Below are positions 1 through 8,126 of a DNA stretch of 64,000 nt, piece after piece. The stretch is from Pseudaquidulcibacter sp964443435. GTDB lineage: Bacteria > Pseudomonadota > Alphaproteobacteria > Caulobacterales > Aquidulcibacteraceae. Below the pieces are notes generated by a model that made no database searches, was not told the DNA's origin, and saw only the letters and a program-made list of their open reading frames with translations. Position numbers and translations under genes: made by a program. Where the stretch lies: the NCBI GenBank assembly GCA_964443435.1, contig CAYUCW010000003.1, forward strand, positions 1-64,000. Direction: 5' to 3'. Numbering within the stretch: the stretch's first letter is position 1; every line of letters begins with the position of its first letter.

Positions 1-13
1 TACTTTAAAGATT

Positions 14-42
14 ATGCCCCAAGTTAGCTTGGGGCATTTTTT
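14..42 (+). terminator. Intrinsic terminator of a gene upstream of the window
   Basis: A perfect 10-bp stem (14-23 with 28-37) around the loop TTAG is followed by a run of T. It reads as a rho-independent terminator for a plus-strand gene that ends before the window starts. Confidence 0.8.
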
Positions 43-63
43 ATGGGATAATATTATGGATAT

Positions 64-92
64 AAAAAAAGCCCCATAAAATGGGGCTTTTT
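64..92. terminator. Bidirectional intrinsic terminator
   Basis: The GC-rich arms GCCCCA (71-76) and TGGGGC (82-87) are flanked by an A tract (64-70) and a T tract (88-92), so it can act on both strands. It lies just beyond the stop of the minus-strand outer membrane protein gene and most likely ends that transcript. Confidence 0.75.
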
Positions 93-111
93 GTTTCTAT
101 ATTATATGTTC

Positions 112-927
112 CTAGAATACAGTGTTTAATCTTACTGTTACTGGGAATGAAACGCGATCTGAAGTATCATTAACAAATCCAAGGTTTAGAGTATCTAAAT
201 CTGTATCAACTTGTTTAAGCTTATCGGTGTATCTTACGCCAACTTCCGCCGCAAGCTCCATATTATTAGTTATTGTATAAGATGCACCAATATCCGCACC
301 CACAGTATAAGACCAGCTATCATCATAAAGTCTGAAATGGCCAACTGTGTCAGCACCGCTTACAAATTTAGTATGAATAGCATCAGTATAAGCTGCACCG
401 CCATGAATTGCGAAATATGGACGAAGGGCATCAGTAAATAGGCCAATACCTAACCATTTTCTAAATCCAACTTCAGCCGTATATTGTTTGAAATTAGAAA
501 CATTACCAGTTAATGAAGAAGTACATGCATCCGGAGTTGAAGAATCAGATAAGCAACCAAAAAGAATATTGCTTTTTGCTTGCGCTTTATAATAACCAAG
601 TGAGCCATAGACTTCTGATAAATCCGATAAGGCATATCTTACTTCAAAAGTAGTTCTTATCCCAGGCTCATAAGTTTCAGAAAAATCACGACCTCTTAAT
701 TTAATAGTGCCATTTCCAACAAGATTAGGATTAAGTGCGCTAAAAGCAAGTGTGCTGCTTGTGCCACCATTCATAGTAGCGCCAGATGTTGAACCTTCAG
801 TGCCAATTGATGAACTGAATGACCATGGCGAAGAATATGATTGCGCATTAGCAGCACAGGCAAAGCCAGTGGCGATTAAAATTATCGAACTTAAACTTAT
901 AAGTTTAGTGTTATACTTACGGCTCAT
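112..927 (-). CDS. Outer membrane beta-barrel (porin-like) protein
   Basis: A 271-residue precursor. Residues 1-28 form a Sec signal peptide with a hydrophobic core and an Ala-rich end (...ACAANAQ). The rest has alternating polar and aromatic residues typical of transmembrane beta strands, and the protein ends in phenylalanine (...VRLNTVF), the signature recognised by the BAM complex. The length and the Gly/Thr-rich mature start suit an 8-stranded opacity/OmpA-like barrel. A GGAG ribosome site lies about 8 bases before the ATG. It is the last gene of the minus-strand series hemB, motB, bpt. The barrel assignment comes from visible pattern, not a named family; the substrate, if any, is unknown. 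Confidence 0.75.
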   Translation of the reverse strand: MSRKYNTKLISLSSIILIATGFACAANAQSYSSPWSFSSSIGTEGSTSGATMNGGTSSTLAFSALNPNLVGNGTIKLRGRDFSETYEPGIRTTFEVRYALSDLSEVYGSLGYYKAQAKSNILFGCLSDSSTPDACTSSLTGNVSNFKQYTAEVGFRKWLGIGLFTDALRPYFAIHGGAAYTDAIHTKFVSGADTVGHFRLYDDSWSYTVGADIGASYTITNNMELAAEVGVRYTDKLKQVDTDLDTLNLGFVNDTSDRVSFPVTVRLNTVF

Positions 928-1008
928 ATATCGACTCCAATATTTTTAAGTAATTGTGAATCATATAATGGTGAAATGGTTAATATTGTTTAACCAAAAG
1001 TAAGGTTT

Positions 1009-1758
1009 TTAAGAAATTAATAAAGCCCATCCAGTTGGGCCAAGCGCCTCAAGTGGTTTAAATCGCTTTTTATATGCCATTTTTTCAGAGCCATCTATCC
1101 AATAGCCGAGATATACATAATCCTTATCCTGATTTTGCATATCCATTATTTGCGATAAAATAATATAACTACCAATGGATTTAGTTTTCAAATCAGTATC
1201 AAAGAATGAATAAACAAGGGAGATTCCATCTTTTAATAAATCCACTAAGACACAGGCAACCAGTTGATTTGTATTTTTATCTCTAAAATCTATAATCCGA
1301 GTAGAACTTGTGCCATCTTCAATCATTGAAATGAAATCTTCAGCGTCCATATCAGCCATTGAACCATTAAAATGCCGAGCAGCAATGTATTTTTTTAATA
1401 ATGCATAGCGTTCTTCATTAGCTTCGCAAAAATTGGTTTCAGCAATTAAATCAGAATTAGCTTTTAAAATTCTATTCCAAGATTTGAATTTAAAGTCTTT
1501 GACCGGGATTCTTACGGAAACACAAAGTGAACACATATCGCATGATGGTCTATAGGCTATATTTTGAGATCTTCTAAAGCCAGCTTGGGTTAGTGCTTCA
1601 TTGAGTTCCGCGCCATCTATTTCATCAAGTGTGGTAAAAAGCTTTCTTTCGCGGCGATTTGGTAAATAAGGGCAGGGTTGCGCACCGGTAAGATAAAAGC
1701 GCAGATTCTTATTTAATAAATTATTTTGCGGGTAAGATAATTTTTCATTCGCCATCAT
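1009..1758 (-). CDS. bpt: Aspartate/glutamate leucyltransferase (Bpt, N-end rule)
   Basis: This 249-residue protein matches the bacterial arginyltransferase-like family. Bpt transfers leucine from Leu-tRNA to N-terminal Asp or Glu of proteins, marking them for ClpS/ClpAP degradation. Visible landmarks are PCPYLPNRRERK at about 28-39, a Cys cluster CDMCSLC at about 73-79, and the C-terminal GYWIDGSEKMAYK segment typical of the family's transferase domain. Length is normal. The start is one of two adjacent ATG codons. It lies 53 bp after motB on the same strand, in a neighbourhood (hemB nearby) common in Hyphomicrobiales. Confidence 0.9.
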   Translation of the reverse strand: MMANEKLSYPQNNLLNKNLRFYLTGAQPCPYLPNRRERKLFTTLDEIDGAELNEALTQAGFRRSQNIAYRPSCDMCSLCVSVRIPVKDFKFKSWNRILKANSDLIAETNFCEANEERYALLKKYIAARHFNGSMADMDAEDFISMIEDGTSSTRIIDFRDKNTNQLVACVLVDLLKDGISLVYSFFDTDLKTKSIGSYIILSQIMDMQNQDKDYVYLGYWIDGSEKMAYKKRFKPLEALGPTGWALLIS

Positions 1759-1811
1759 TATAAGCTATCATAAATACATAAAATGTATAGTATTTTTGCT
1801 CTTATTAGAGG

Positions 1812-2690
1812 CTATAGTCCGACATTCTCAGGTAATGGTGCAGATGCACGTTTCAATGTTATTGAAATTCTGCGGTTTGATGCTTGATACGGATCGTCAG
1901 GGAATAGGGGCTCTGCTCCTGCTTTGCCTGAAACTTGAACGATTCTATCATCAGAAATACCAGTTTCTTTTAAAGTCCTTCTTGCCGCATTTGCACGCGC
2001 CGCAGAGATTTCCCAATTTGAATTATATGGATCAGGATTTGGAGCCGCGTCAGTATGTCCAGCGATAATAATTTGATTTGGTAATTGTGAAATTACTCTT
2101 GAAGCGGCTTTTAAAATTGTTTTAGCTCTCTCATTAGGTGTGATAGAGCCAGCATTAAACATTGGCCTTCCTTCTTGATCAACGATTTGAATTCTGAGAC
2201 CTTCAGGGGTTTGATCAACAATTACATTTCGCGATAATTCAGCAAGCTCAGGTAAATCTTGTAAGGCTTGTCTTAAAGACATTTCGGCTTGTTGAAAATT
2301 GTTTGCTTCTAGTTGGGCGGCTTGAGCTTCTTCTGCAGACATAGCCTTCTGATGAGTTTGAGATTCATCATGCTCAGTGGGGGTTTCAGGCGGTGTTTGC
2401 TTTTCAAACATTGGTGTTGCGCCTTGTTGAAGCGCACCTGATTCGCCAAGGGCAGTACCTGCAAGAATACCGCCAGACCCAGAAGTAGTAGCCGATAAAG
2501 ATGCCGGCGCAAAATAATCCGCAATACCGCGTTTTTGTTCTGGTGAAGATGTATTAATAAGCCACATTAATAAGAAGAAAGCCATCATTGCGGTCACAAA
2601 GTCTGCATATGCAACTTTCCAAGCACCACCATGATGGCCGCCTGAAATCTTTTTGATTTTCTTAATAATAATTGGGCGAGTATTAGACAT
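1812..2690 (-). CDS. motB: MotB-type flagellar stator protein (orphan)
   Basis: A 292-residue protein with a short cytoplasmic tail and one membrane helix at about 26-46 carrying AYADFVTAMMAFF. Asp30 in that motif corresponds to the proton-carrying Asp32 of E. coli MotB. A low-complexity linker follows, then an OmpA-like peptidoglycan-binding domain from about 160 with GHTDAAPN and a NWEISAARA motif. In flagella MotB pairs with MotA to form the stator. No motA or any other flagellar gene is present in this window; the neighbours are hemB and bpt. It could serve a flagellum encoded elsewhere or another ion-driven envelope motor. Confidence 0.85.
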   Translation of the reverse strand: MSNTRPIIIKKIKKISGGHHGGAWKVAYADFVTAMMAFFLLMWLINTSSPEQKRGIADYFAPASLSATTSGSGGILAGTALGESGALQQGATPMFEKQTPPETPTEHDESQTHQKAMSAEEAQAAQLEANNFQQAEMSLRQALQDLPELAELSRNVIVDQTPEGLRIQIVDQEGRPMFNAGSITPNERAKTILKAASRVISQLPNQIIIAGHTDAAPNPDPYNSNWEISAARANAARRTLKETGISDDRIVQVSGKAGAEPLFPDDPYQASNRRISITLKRASAPLPENVGL

Positions 2691-2790
2691 AAAAAACCTT
2701 TAACCATATATTGTATAAAATTGGTTAAGTTTGTGTTTCAATATGTATAAAATTGCTCTTGTGCTTGTAACTATTTTATGCGCTTTTGTT

Positions 2791-3798
2791 TTAATTATTT
2801 AGTATTTTTGCCGCTTCAAGTGCCCAATAAGTTATAATTCCATCAGCGCCAGCGCGTTTAAAGCACATTAAAGCTTCTAATCTTGCTTTATTGCCATCAA
2901 GCCAACCTTTTTCAATTGCGGCCTCAAGCATTGCGTATTCACCAGATACTTGGAAAGCAAAAGTCGGCATTTTAAACTCTGTTTTTACGCGGGCAAGAAT
3001 ATCAAGATATGGCATACCGGGTTTTACTAGAATTAAGTCCGCGCCTTCTTCTATATCAAGTGCAACTTCTCTAATGGCTTCATCACTATTATAAATATCC
3101 ATTTGATAGGTTTTTTTATCACCAATTAAAGCACCTTTTGAGCCAATTGCATCGCGGTAAGGGCCATAGAAACTTGAAGCATATTTTGCCGCATAAGACA
3201 TAATTTGAGTATTTTTATAATTATTGGCTTCTAATGCGCTTCTTATTGCGCCAACCCTACCGTCACACATATCAGAAGGGGCAACAATATCCGCGCCATG
3301 CTTTGCGTATAATACCGCTTGCTTAACTAATAAATCCAGTGTTTCGTCATTAAGCATATACCCATTTTTATCTATAATTCCGTCATGCCCATGAGAAGTA
3401 AAGGGATCAAGCGCAATATCGCACATTATACCAATATTAGGTGCCGCGGCCTTTACCGCTTTTAAGAATTTTGGAATTAACCCATTTTCATTAAGTGCTT
3501 CATCGCCATTTTCACTTTTATAAGCTTCGTTAATATGTGGAAAAACAGCAATTAGTGGGATTCCTAATTCTTGCGCTTTTATGGCTTGATTTACCGCACT
3601 TTCAAGCGAATGTCGGTATATGTTTGTCATTGAAGGAATAACTTGCTTTTCTTCTGTGCCGTCATGAATAATAAGCGATAAGATTAAATCATTAGAGCTT
3701 AATTTGTTTTCAGAAACAAGACGACGTGACCAATCAGTCTTTCTATTGCGACGAGGGCGGATAGATGGAAATTTTGTGTTTGATGTTTTGCTTTGCAT
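2791..3798 (-). CDS. hemB: Delta-aminolevulinic acid dehydratase (porphobilinogen synthase)
   Basis: It condenses two 5-aminolevulinate molecules to porphobilinogen, the second step of tetrapyrrole synthesis in the cytoplasm. The two active-site lysines are visible in AAKYASSFYGP (about Lys205) and LILVKPGMP (about Lys259). The metal region reads DIALDPFTSHGHDG, without the Cys triad of zinc enzymes, so this is the Mg-type HemB. I prefer the ATG at 3798 (335 residues); the frame extends 7 codons to a GTG at 3819. It is divergent from the glpQ-like gene. hemA, which makes its substrate, lies about 2 kb away on the other strand. Confidence 0.93.
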   Translation of the reverse strand: MQSKTSNTKFPSIRPRRNRKTDWSRRLVSENKLSSNDLILSLIIHDGTEEKQVIPSMTNIYRHSLESAVNQAIKAQELGIPLIAVFPHINEAYKSENGDEALNENGLIPKFLKAVKAAAPNIGIMCDIALDPFTSHGHDGIIDKNGYMLNDETLDLLVKQAVLYAKHGADIVAPSDMCDGRVGAIRSALEANNYKNTQIMSYAAKYASSFYGPYRDAIGSKGALIGDKKTYQMDIYNSDEAIREVALDIEEGADLILVKPGMPYLDILARVKTEFKMPTFAFQVSGEYAMLEAAIEKGWLDGNKARLEALMCFKRAGADGIITYWALEAAKILNN

Positions 3799-3962
3799 AA
3801 TTTCTATTATTATAAACACGCTTTCATAACAATTGATTTATGCTTATTTATTTTAATAATATTAAAATGCATTTGCATGCTTGTTAACATTGTATTAAAT
3901 ACGTGCAAATATTCTATTCTAGAAATTTATTAACTCCATAAATTATTAAAGGTTGAATTTTC

Positions 3963-5003
3963 TTGGGCGAGCTTACACCTATTAAAAGGCCTGTCATAAT
4001 CGCGCATCGCGGTGCCTCTGGTTATCGTCCAGAGCATACGATTGCTGCGTATGAACTCGCTATAAATATGGGTGCTGATTATATAGAGCCAGATCTTGTT
4101 TTTACTAAAGATGGCCATTTGGTGTGCCGCCATGAAAACGAAATTTCTTTAACTACTGATGTTGCTAAACGTAAAGAATTCGAAAATCGAAAGATCACTA
4201 AAAAGATTGATGGCAAACTTGTAACTGGATGGTTTACTGAAGATTTTACTTTAGCCGAATTAAAAACATTAAGATGTATTGAAAGACTTCCAGAATTAAG
4301 AAGTGCGAATTGTCGTTTTGATGAAATGTTTACAATTCCAACTTTTCAAGAAGTTCTAGAACTAAGATCAATTAAATCTTTGGAAAAAGGTCGCGTAATA
4401 GGTGTATATCCTGAAACAAAGCATCCTTCATATTATAAAGCTTTAGGTTATGATTTTAATAAGCCACTTTTAAAACTTTTGAATGAAGAAGGTCTAAATA
4501 AGCATAATTCCCCCGTTTATATTCAAAGTTTTGAAACCGAGAATTTAAAACAATTATCAAAACTTACAGCTGTTAAACTTATTCAATTATTGGCAAAAGA
4601 TGGCGGGCCATATGATAAGCAATCTGGATATACTAAAACTTATGATTCTATGGCCACTCCTGATGGCTTAAGTGATATATATTCTTATGCTGTTGGAATT
4701 GGCCCTGAAAAGTCAATGATTTTTCCTGTTGATGAAAATGGCAATACACAAAAAATAACAAGTCTTTTGACTGATGCCAAGAATGCAAAATTAAAAGTCC
4801 ATCCTTGGACATTTAGACTTGAAAATCATTTCCTTGCCAATGAATATAAAGCAAAGTCACTTAAAGATAATATTATCGATAAAGACCCTGGCTATTTAGT
4901 GGCTGAAATCAAGGCATATTTTGATTTAGATATTGATGGAATTTTTTGCGATTTTGCCGATATTGCATATGATTGTAAGAAAACAATTATACAAGAAGAT
5001 TAG
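3963..5003 (+). CDS. glpQ: Glycerophosphodiester phosphodiesterase (GlpQ-like)
   Basis: It hydrolyses glycerophosphodiesters from phospholipid turnover to glycerol-3-phosphate plus an alcohol. The 346 residues begin with the GDPD signature AHRGASGYRPEHT (His15, Arg16, Glu24, His25), followed by IEPDLV (Glu42, Asp44) and His57 in CRHENE. The insert after the first strand (about 65-110) is of the GlpQ type rather than the short UgpQ type. Unlike E. coli GlpQ there is no signal peptide, so it is probably cytoplasmic. It starts with TTG; an AAAGG ribosome site lies about 10 bases upstream. It is transcribed alone, divergently from hemB. Confidence 0.88.
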   Translation: MGELTPIKRPVIIAHRGASGYRPEHTIAAYELAINMGADYIEPDLVFTKDGHLVCRHENEISLTTDVAKRKEFENRKITKKIDGKLVTGWFTEDFTLAELKTLRCIERLPELRSANCRFDEMFTIPTFQEVLELRSIKSLEKGRVIGVYPETKHPSYYKALGYDFNKPLLKLLNEEGLNKHNSPVYIQSFETENLKQLSKLTAVKLIQLLAKDGGPYDKQSGYTKTYDSMATPDGLSDIYSYAVGIGPEKSMIFPVDENGNTQKITSLLTDAKNAKLKVHPWTFRLENHFLANEYKAKSLKDNIIDKDPGYLVAEIKAYFDLDIDGIFCDFADIAYDCKKTIIQED

Positions 5004-5273
5004 GAAAATTTCCTTCTTCATTTATAAATATTAATAATTTTTCGCTTCCTTAAAAGCGCATCCAATAAATATAGTATTTTTGTTTCAGATTGAGAATATT
5101 ATAGTTTTCGAAAAATTTATGATTATGATTAATTCTTAGTAAACTTTGATAAGTAATTGAATTATATATAGAAAATATGTTTTACCAACAGTTAATTTGC
5201 GCTTAAATAGAAATTATTTATTTCGTATTATACTATTTGAAAATGTCAAAGAAATTGGCTCGGGGTTTTTTAA

Positions 5274-5813
5274 ATGGTAGCGGTAAATAAACAAGATTTA
5301 ATTCCAACTTATATTGGGACAGCAAGCACTCAGAAGATTGAGAGCAATGAATTCTCACAAGTTGATATTTATAAAAATGCTTTGTCTTTAGTTGAGCGTT
5401 TGCATAGACAATTATTGGACGTAGTTAAAGATGACCTTGATAGAACAGGTCATGAAGAATTAACTCCGGTTCAAGCTTTGCTTATATATAATATTGGTGA
5501 AGAAGAATGGTCAGCTGGTGAGTTAAGATCAAAAGGTTGTTATCTTGGTTCAAATGTTTCTTATAATTTGAAAAAAATGCATGAGCTAGATTATGTCGAA
5601 AGCAAAAAATCAGCGCATGATAAGCGTCAGATTAAATTAAGACTAACTATTAAAGGTCGTGCGGTTCGCTCACAATTAGAAAGCATGTTTAATCGTCAAG
5701 CAACTACTATTTCGCCAGTTGGTGGAATTGATTCAAGCTCATTAGAAAATGCGAATAAAACTCTTTCAAGATTAGAGCGTTATTGGAACGATCAAGTTAA
5801 GTATCGTTTATAG
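5274..5813 (+). CDS. ldtR: MarR-family regulator, LdtR type
   Basis: A 179-residue winged-helix protein. The N-terminal helix region (about 30-60) is followed by the DNA-binding part around GSNVSYNLKKMHELDYVESK and the wing SAHDKRQIKLRLT, as in MarR proteins. The long N-terminus and the SAGELRSKGCYLGSNVS recognition region resemble LdtR of rhizobia and Liberibacter, a regulator linked to L,D-transpeptidase expression and stress. That link is from the family, not from this sequence; no L,D-transpeptidase is in the window. The gene lies 126 bp upstream of hemA with a hairpin between them. Confidence 0.8.
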   Translation: MVAVNKQDLIPTYIGTASTQKIESNEFSQVDIYKNALSLVERLHRQLLDVVKDDLDRTGHEELTPVQALLIYNIGEEEWSAGELRSKGCYLGSNVSYNLKKMHELDYVESKKSAHDKRQIKLRLTIKGRAVRSQLESMFNRQATTISPVGGIDSSSLENANKTLSRLERYWNDQVKYRL

Positions 5814-5838
5814 TATCAAAAAAACTGTAAAATTAATT

Positions 5839-5871
5839 GCACCTTAATTAAGAAATCTGTATTTAAGGTGC
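5839..5871 (+). promoter_or_regulatory. Hairpin between ldtR and hemA
   Basis: GCACCTTAA (5839-5847) pairs perfectly with TTAAGGTGC (5863-5871) across a 15-base loop. No T tract follows, so it is not a normal intrinsic terminator. It sits about 70 bases upstream of hemA and could be an operator dyad or an RNA structure in the leader. Confidence 0.4.
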
Positions 5872-5939
5872 GACACTTTGCGCATATACATTTTAGAATA
5901 TATTTTGTACTTGTTTATTGTGTTGATTAATTTACAGGA

Positions 5940-7181
5940 ATGGGTTCGCCCATAAATATAATGAAATTTGAATCTGCTTTTGACGCCGCATTAAATGATA
6001 TTAAAAACGAAGGCAGATACCGCGTTTTCGCGAATATTGAACGTATAAACGGCCAATTTCCTCGTGCTAAATTTTATAATGAAACTTCTTCAAAAGAAAT
6101 TATTATCTGGTGTTCTAATGATTATTTAGGGCAGGGACAAAACCCTGAAGTTCTTAATGCTATGCATGACGCTATTAATATAGTTGGCGCAGGGGCAGGC
6201 GGCACTCGTAATATTTCAGGTACAAGCGTTTATCATGTTGAATTAGAAGCAGAACTTGCAGATCTTCATCAAAAAGAATCTGCACTTTTATTTACATCTG
6301 GCTATGTTGCAAATGATGCAACGCTTTCAATTATTTCAAGAATTATACCTGGCTGCATTATTTATTCTGATAGTTCTAATCATGCTTCTATGATTGAAGG
6401 CATAAGACGTTCAGGTTGTGAAAAGCGTATTTTTAGACATAATGATGTCGCCCATTTAAAAACCTTATTAGAAAATTCACCTAAAAACGCGCCAAAACTT
6501 ATAGCTTTTGAGAGTGTTTATTCAATGGATGGCGATATTTCCCCAATGAAGGAAATCCTTGATTTGGCTGACGAATATGGCGCTTTAACTTATCTTGATG
6601 AGGTTCACGCTGTTGGGCTTTATGGCGAATATGGTGCCGGCGTAGCCGAGCGTGAAGGTTTACAGGATAGATTTGATATAATTGAAGGCACACTTGGTAA
6701 GGCATTTGGTCTTATGGGTGGATATATAGCTTCAAGTTCTAAAATTATTGATGCAATACGCTCAATGGCGCCTGGTTTTATTTTTACAACATCTTTGGCG
6801 CCAGTTTTAGCGGCAGGTGCGGTGAAAAGTGTTCAGATACTTAAATCTGATACTGGACGTGAGTTGCGTGCAAAGCATCAAGCGCAAGCAGAATATTTAA
6901 AAAATGCCTTCAGAAATGCGGGCCTTCCATTAATGGAAACTTCTAATAGTCACATTGTTCCATTATTTGTTGGAGATGCAAAGCTTTGTAAAAAGCTTTC
7001 TGATTTACTTTTGAATAATTATGGTATTTATGTTCAGCCGATTAATTATCCAACTGTTCCTAAAGGTACAGAAAGGCTTAGATTTACACCAAGTCCAGTT
7101 CACACTGATGAATTATGTGATGATTTAGTATTCAAGCTTATTGAGGCATTTAAATACTTAAATATTAAGCTTGCGGCTTAA
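5940..7181 (+). CDS. hemA: 5-aminolevulinate synthase (ALAS)
   Basis: It condenses glycine and succinyl-CoA to 5-aminolevulinate with PLP, the heme entry step specific to alphaproteobacteria and mitochondria. The 413 residues show the alpha-oxoamine synthase landmarks: NEGRYRVFANIER near the N-terminus, SNDYLGQGQNPEV, GAGAGGTRNISGTS, LDEVHAVGLYG and the PLP lysine in GTLGKAFG (Lys254). The ATG at 5940 has AGGA immediately before it, which is too close to be ideal. The ATG at 5961 (Met8) is a possible alternative, because related enzymes often begin close to that point. It stands apart from hemB but completes the first two heme steps. Confidence 0.95.
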   Translation: MGSPINIMKFESAFDAALNDIKNEGRYRVFANIERINGQFPRAKFYNETSSKEIIIWCSNDYLGQGQNPEVLNAMHDAINIVGAGAGGTRNISGTSVYHVELEAELADLHQKESALLFTSGYVANDATLSIISRIIPGCIIYSDSSNHASMIEGIRRSGCEKRIFRHNDVAHLKTLLENSPKNAPKLIAFESVYSMDGDISPMKEILDLADEYGALTYLDEVHAVGLYGEYGAGVAEREGLQDRFDIIEGTLGKAFGLMGGYIASSSKIIDAIRSMAPGFIFTTSLAPVLAAGAVKSVQILKSDTGRELRAKHQAQAEYLKNAFRNAGLPLMETSNSHIVPLFVGDAKLCKKLSDLLLNNYGIYVQPINYPTVPKGTERLRFTPSPVHTDELCDDLVFKLIEAFKYLNIKLAA

Positions 7182-7204
7182 TCATATAAATATATAATAA
7201 ACTC

Positions 7205-7375
7205 ATGAGTGAGTTTATTTTTGAATTTCGTACTTTAGGAAATTTTACACAAATACGCGTAGTTGATACTGCTTCTTTAAAAGAAGCAGTACTAAGTGCA
7301 CCTTCAAACCTTACGCGCAATGAAATGATAAGGCTTGGCACTAATAAAATGAAATATATCTTATCTAAGAATTAG
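7205..7375 (+). CDS. Small DUF6898-like protein
   Basis: An ATG-to-TAG frame of 56 residues, starting MSEFIFEFRTLGNFTQIRVV and ending ...MKYILSKN. The pattern (short N-terminal strand with FEFR, a central AVLSAPSNLTRNE stretch, then a basic helix) resembles the small DUF6898 family found near glyA/hemA in alphaproteobacteria. I recognise it by pattern only and function is unknown. The stop overlaps the convergent mucR stop by 4 bp (7372-7375), so the two genes share an end. It lies 23 bp after hemA and may be cotranscribed with it. Confidence 0.6.
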   Translation: MSEFIFEFRTLGNFTQIRVVDTASLKEAVLSAPSNLTRNEMIRLGTNKMKYILSKN

Positions 7376-7791
7376 ACTTTTACTTTTGGTGCACGTCCAA
7401 GGCCAATTTGCTTGGCAAAATTAGATCTACGTTCGGCATAATTTGGTGCAACCATAGGATAATCATTTGGAAGGCCCCAACGTTTTCTATAATCTTCAGG
7501 GGTCATATTAAAGTTAGAACGAATATATCGTTTAAGCATCTTTAGTTTTTTGCCGTCTTCAAGGCAAATAATATAATCGTCATTTATTGATTTAGAGATA
7601 TTTACTGCTGGTTTTAATTTATCTTGGCTTTTATCAATAGTATTGCTTTGGTTAGCGCTTAATGTTTTTTGAACAGAAATAATAAATGATGGGATACTTT
7701 CAGGATCCATTTTGTTAGCACTCAAATATGCTGAAACAATTTGAGTTGTACACTTTAAAATTAATTCTTCACTTATTTCTATATTGTTCAT
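7372..7791 (-). CDS. mucR: MucR/Ros-family transcriptional regulator with altered zinc ligands
   Basis: I place the start at the ATG at 7791 (139 residues), preceded by GAGG at ideal spacing; an upstream in-frame start at 7839 has no such support. The C-terminal DNA-binding domain is clearly MucR/Ros: IICLEDGKKLKMLKRY, then TPEDYRKRWGLP and YPMVAPNYAERRS. In typical MucR the metal site is Cys-x2-Asp/Cys...His...His. Here Cys76 and Asp79 remain, but both His positions are replaced (KRY at 89 and SNF at 93). Zinc-free Ros/MucR homologues are known, so DNA binding may persist. MucR proteins are global regulators of envelope, motility and cell-cycle genes. No zinc should be assumed for this protein. 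Confidence 0.88.
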   Translation of the reverse strand: MNNIEISEELILKCTTQIVSAYLSANKMDPESIPSFIISVQKTLSANQSNTIDKSQDKLKPAVNISKSINDDYIICLEDGKKLKMLKRYIRSNFNMTPEDYRKRWGLPNDYPMVAPNYAERRSNFAKQIGLGRAPKVKV

Positions 7792-8126
7792 TATTGCCTC
7801 TTTTTTATTTACAAAACACTTAGTCCGAATATTTTGCATTATTTTTACTAGTAATTTTTAAGCTTAATTCTTGTATTTACTTATTTATACTACTTAAAGG
7901 CTATATTTTAAACTTTATTTAGTTGTAAATCAGCATGTTTATTTGAATTACTCTTAATTAATAGTAATATGTATTCATAATCAGTAATTACCGTTAAGGT
8001 AAAGATTGAAATTGCAGAAACTAATGCATTCTGTATTTTTTAAAGATAAATTACATAAGAAGTTTGGTTTTTTTGCAATTATAGTCTAAATGGCAAGCAT
8101 TATTAGAACTTTTAAAGGGTTTCACT
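7792..8126. other. Intergenic region between mucR and glyA
   Basis: This 335-bp AT-rich stretch holds the divergent promoters of mucR and glyA. I see a small dyad TTACC-GTTAA-GGTAA at 7988-8002 and a TATAGT hexamer at 8080-8085, but no convincing -35 partner. There is no gene, riboswitch or repeat I can support. Confidence 0.5.

Noticed and set aside
5003..5273. Regulatory RNA or small gene between the glpQ-like gene and ldtR
   Set aside because: AT-rich with a small palindrome (AGGAAAATTTCCT near 5002-5014) at the end of the glpQ-like gene, but no coding frame or strong structure.
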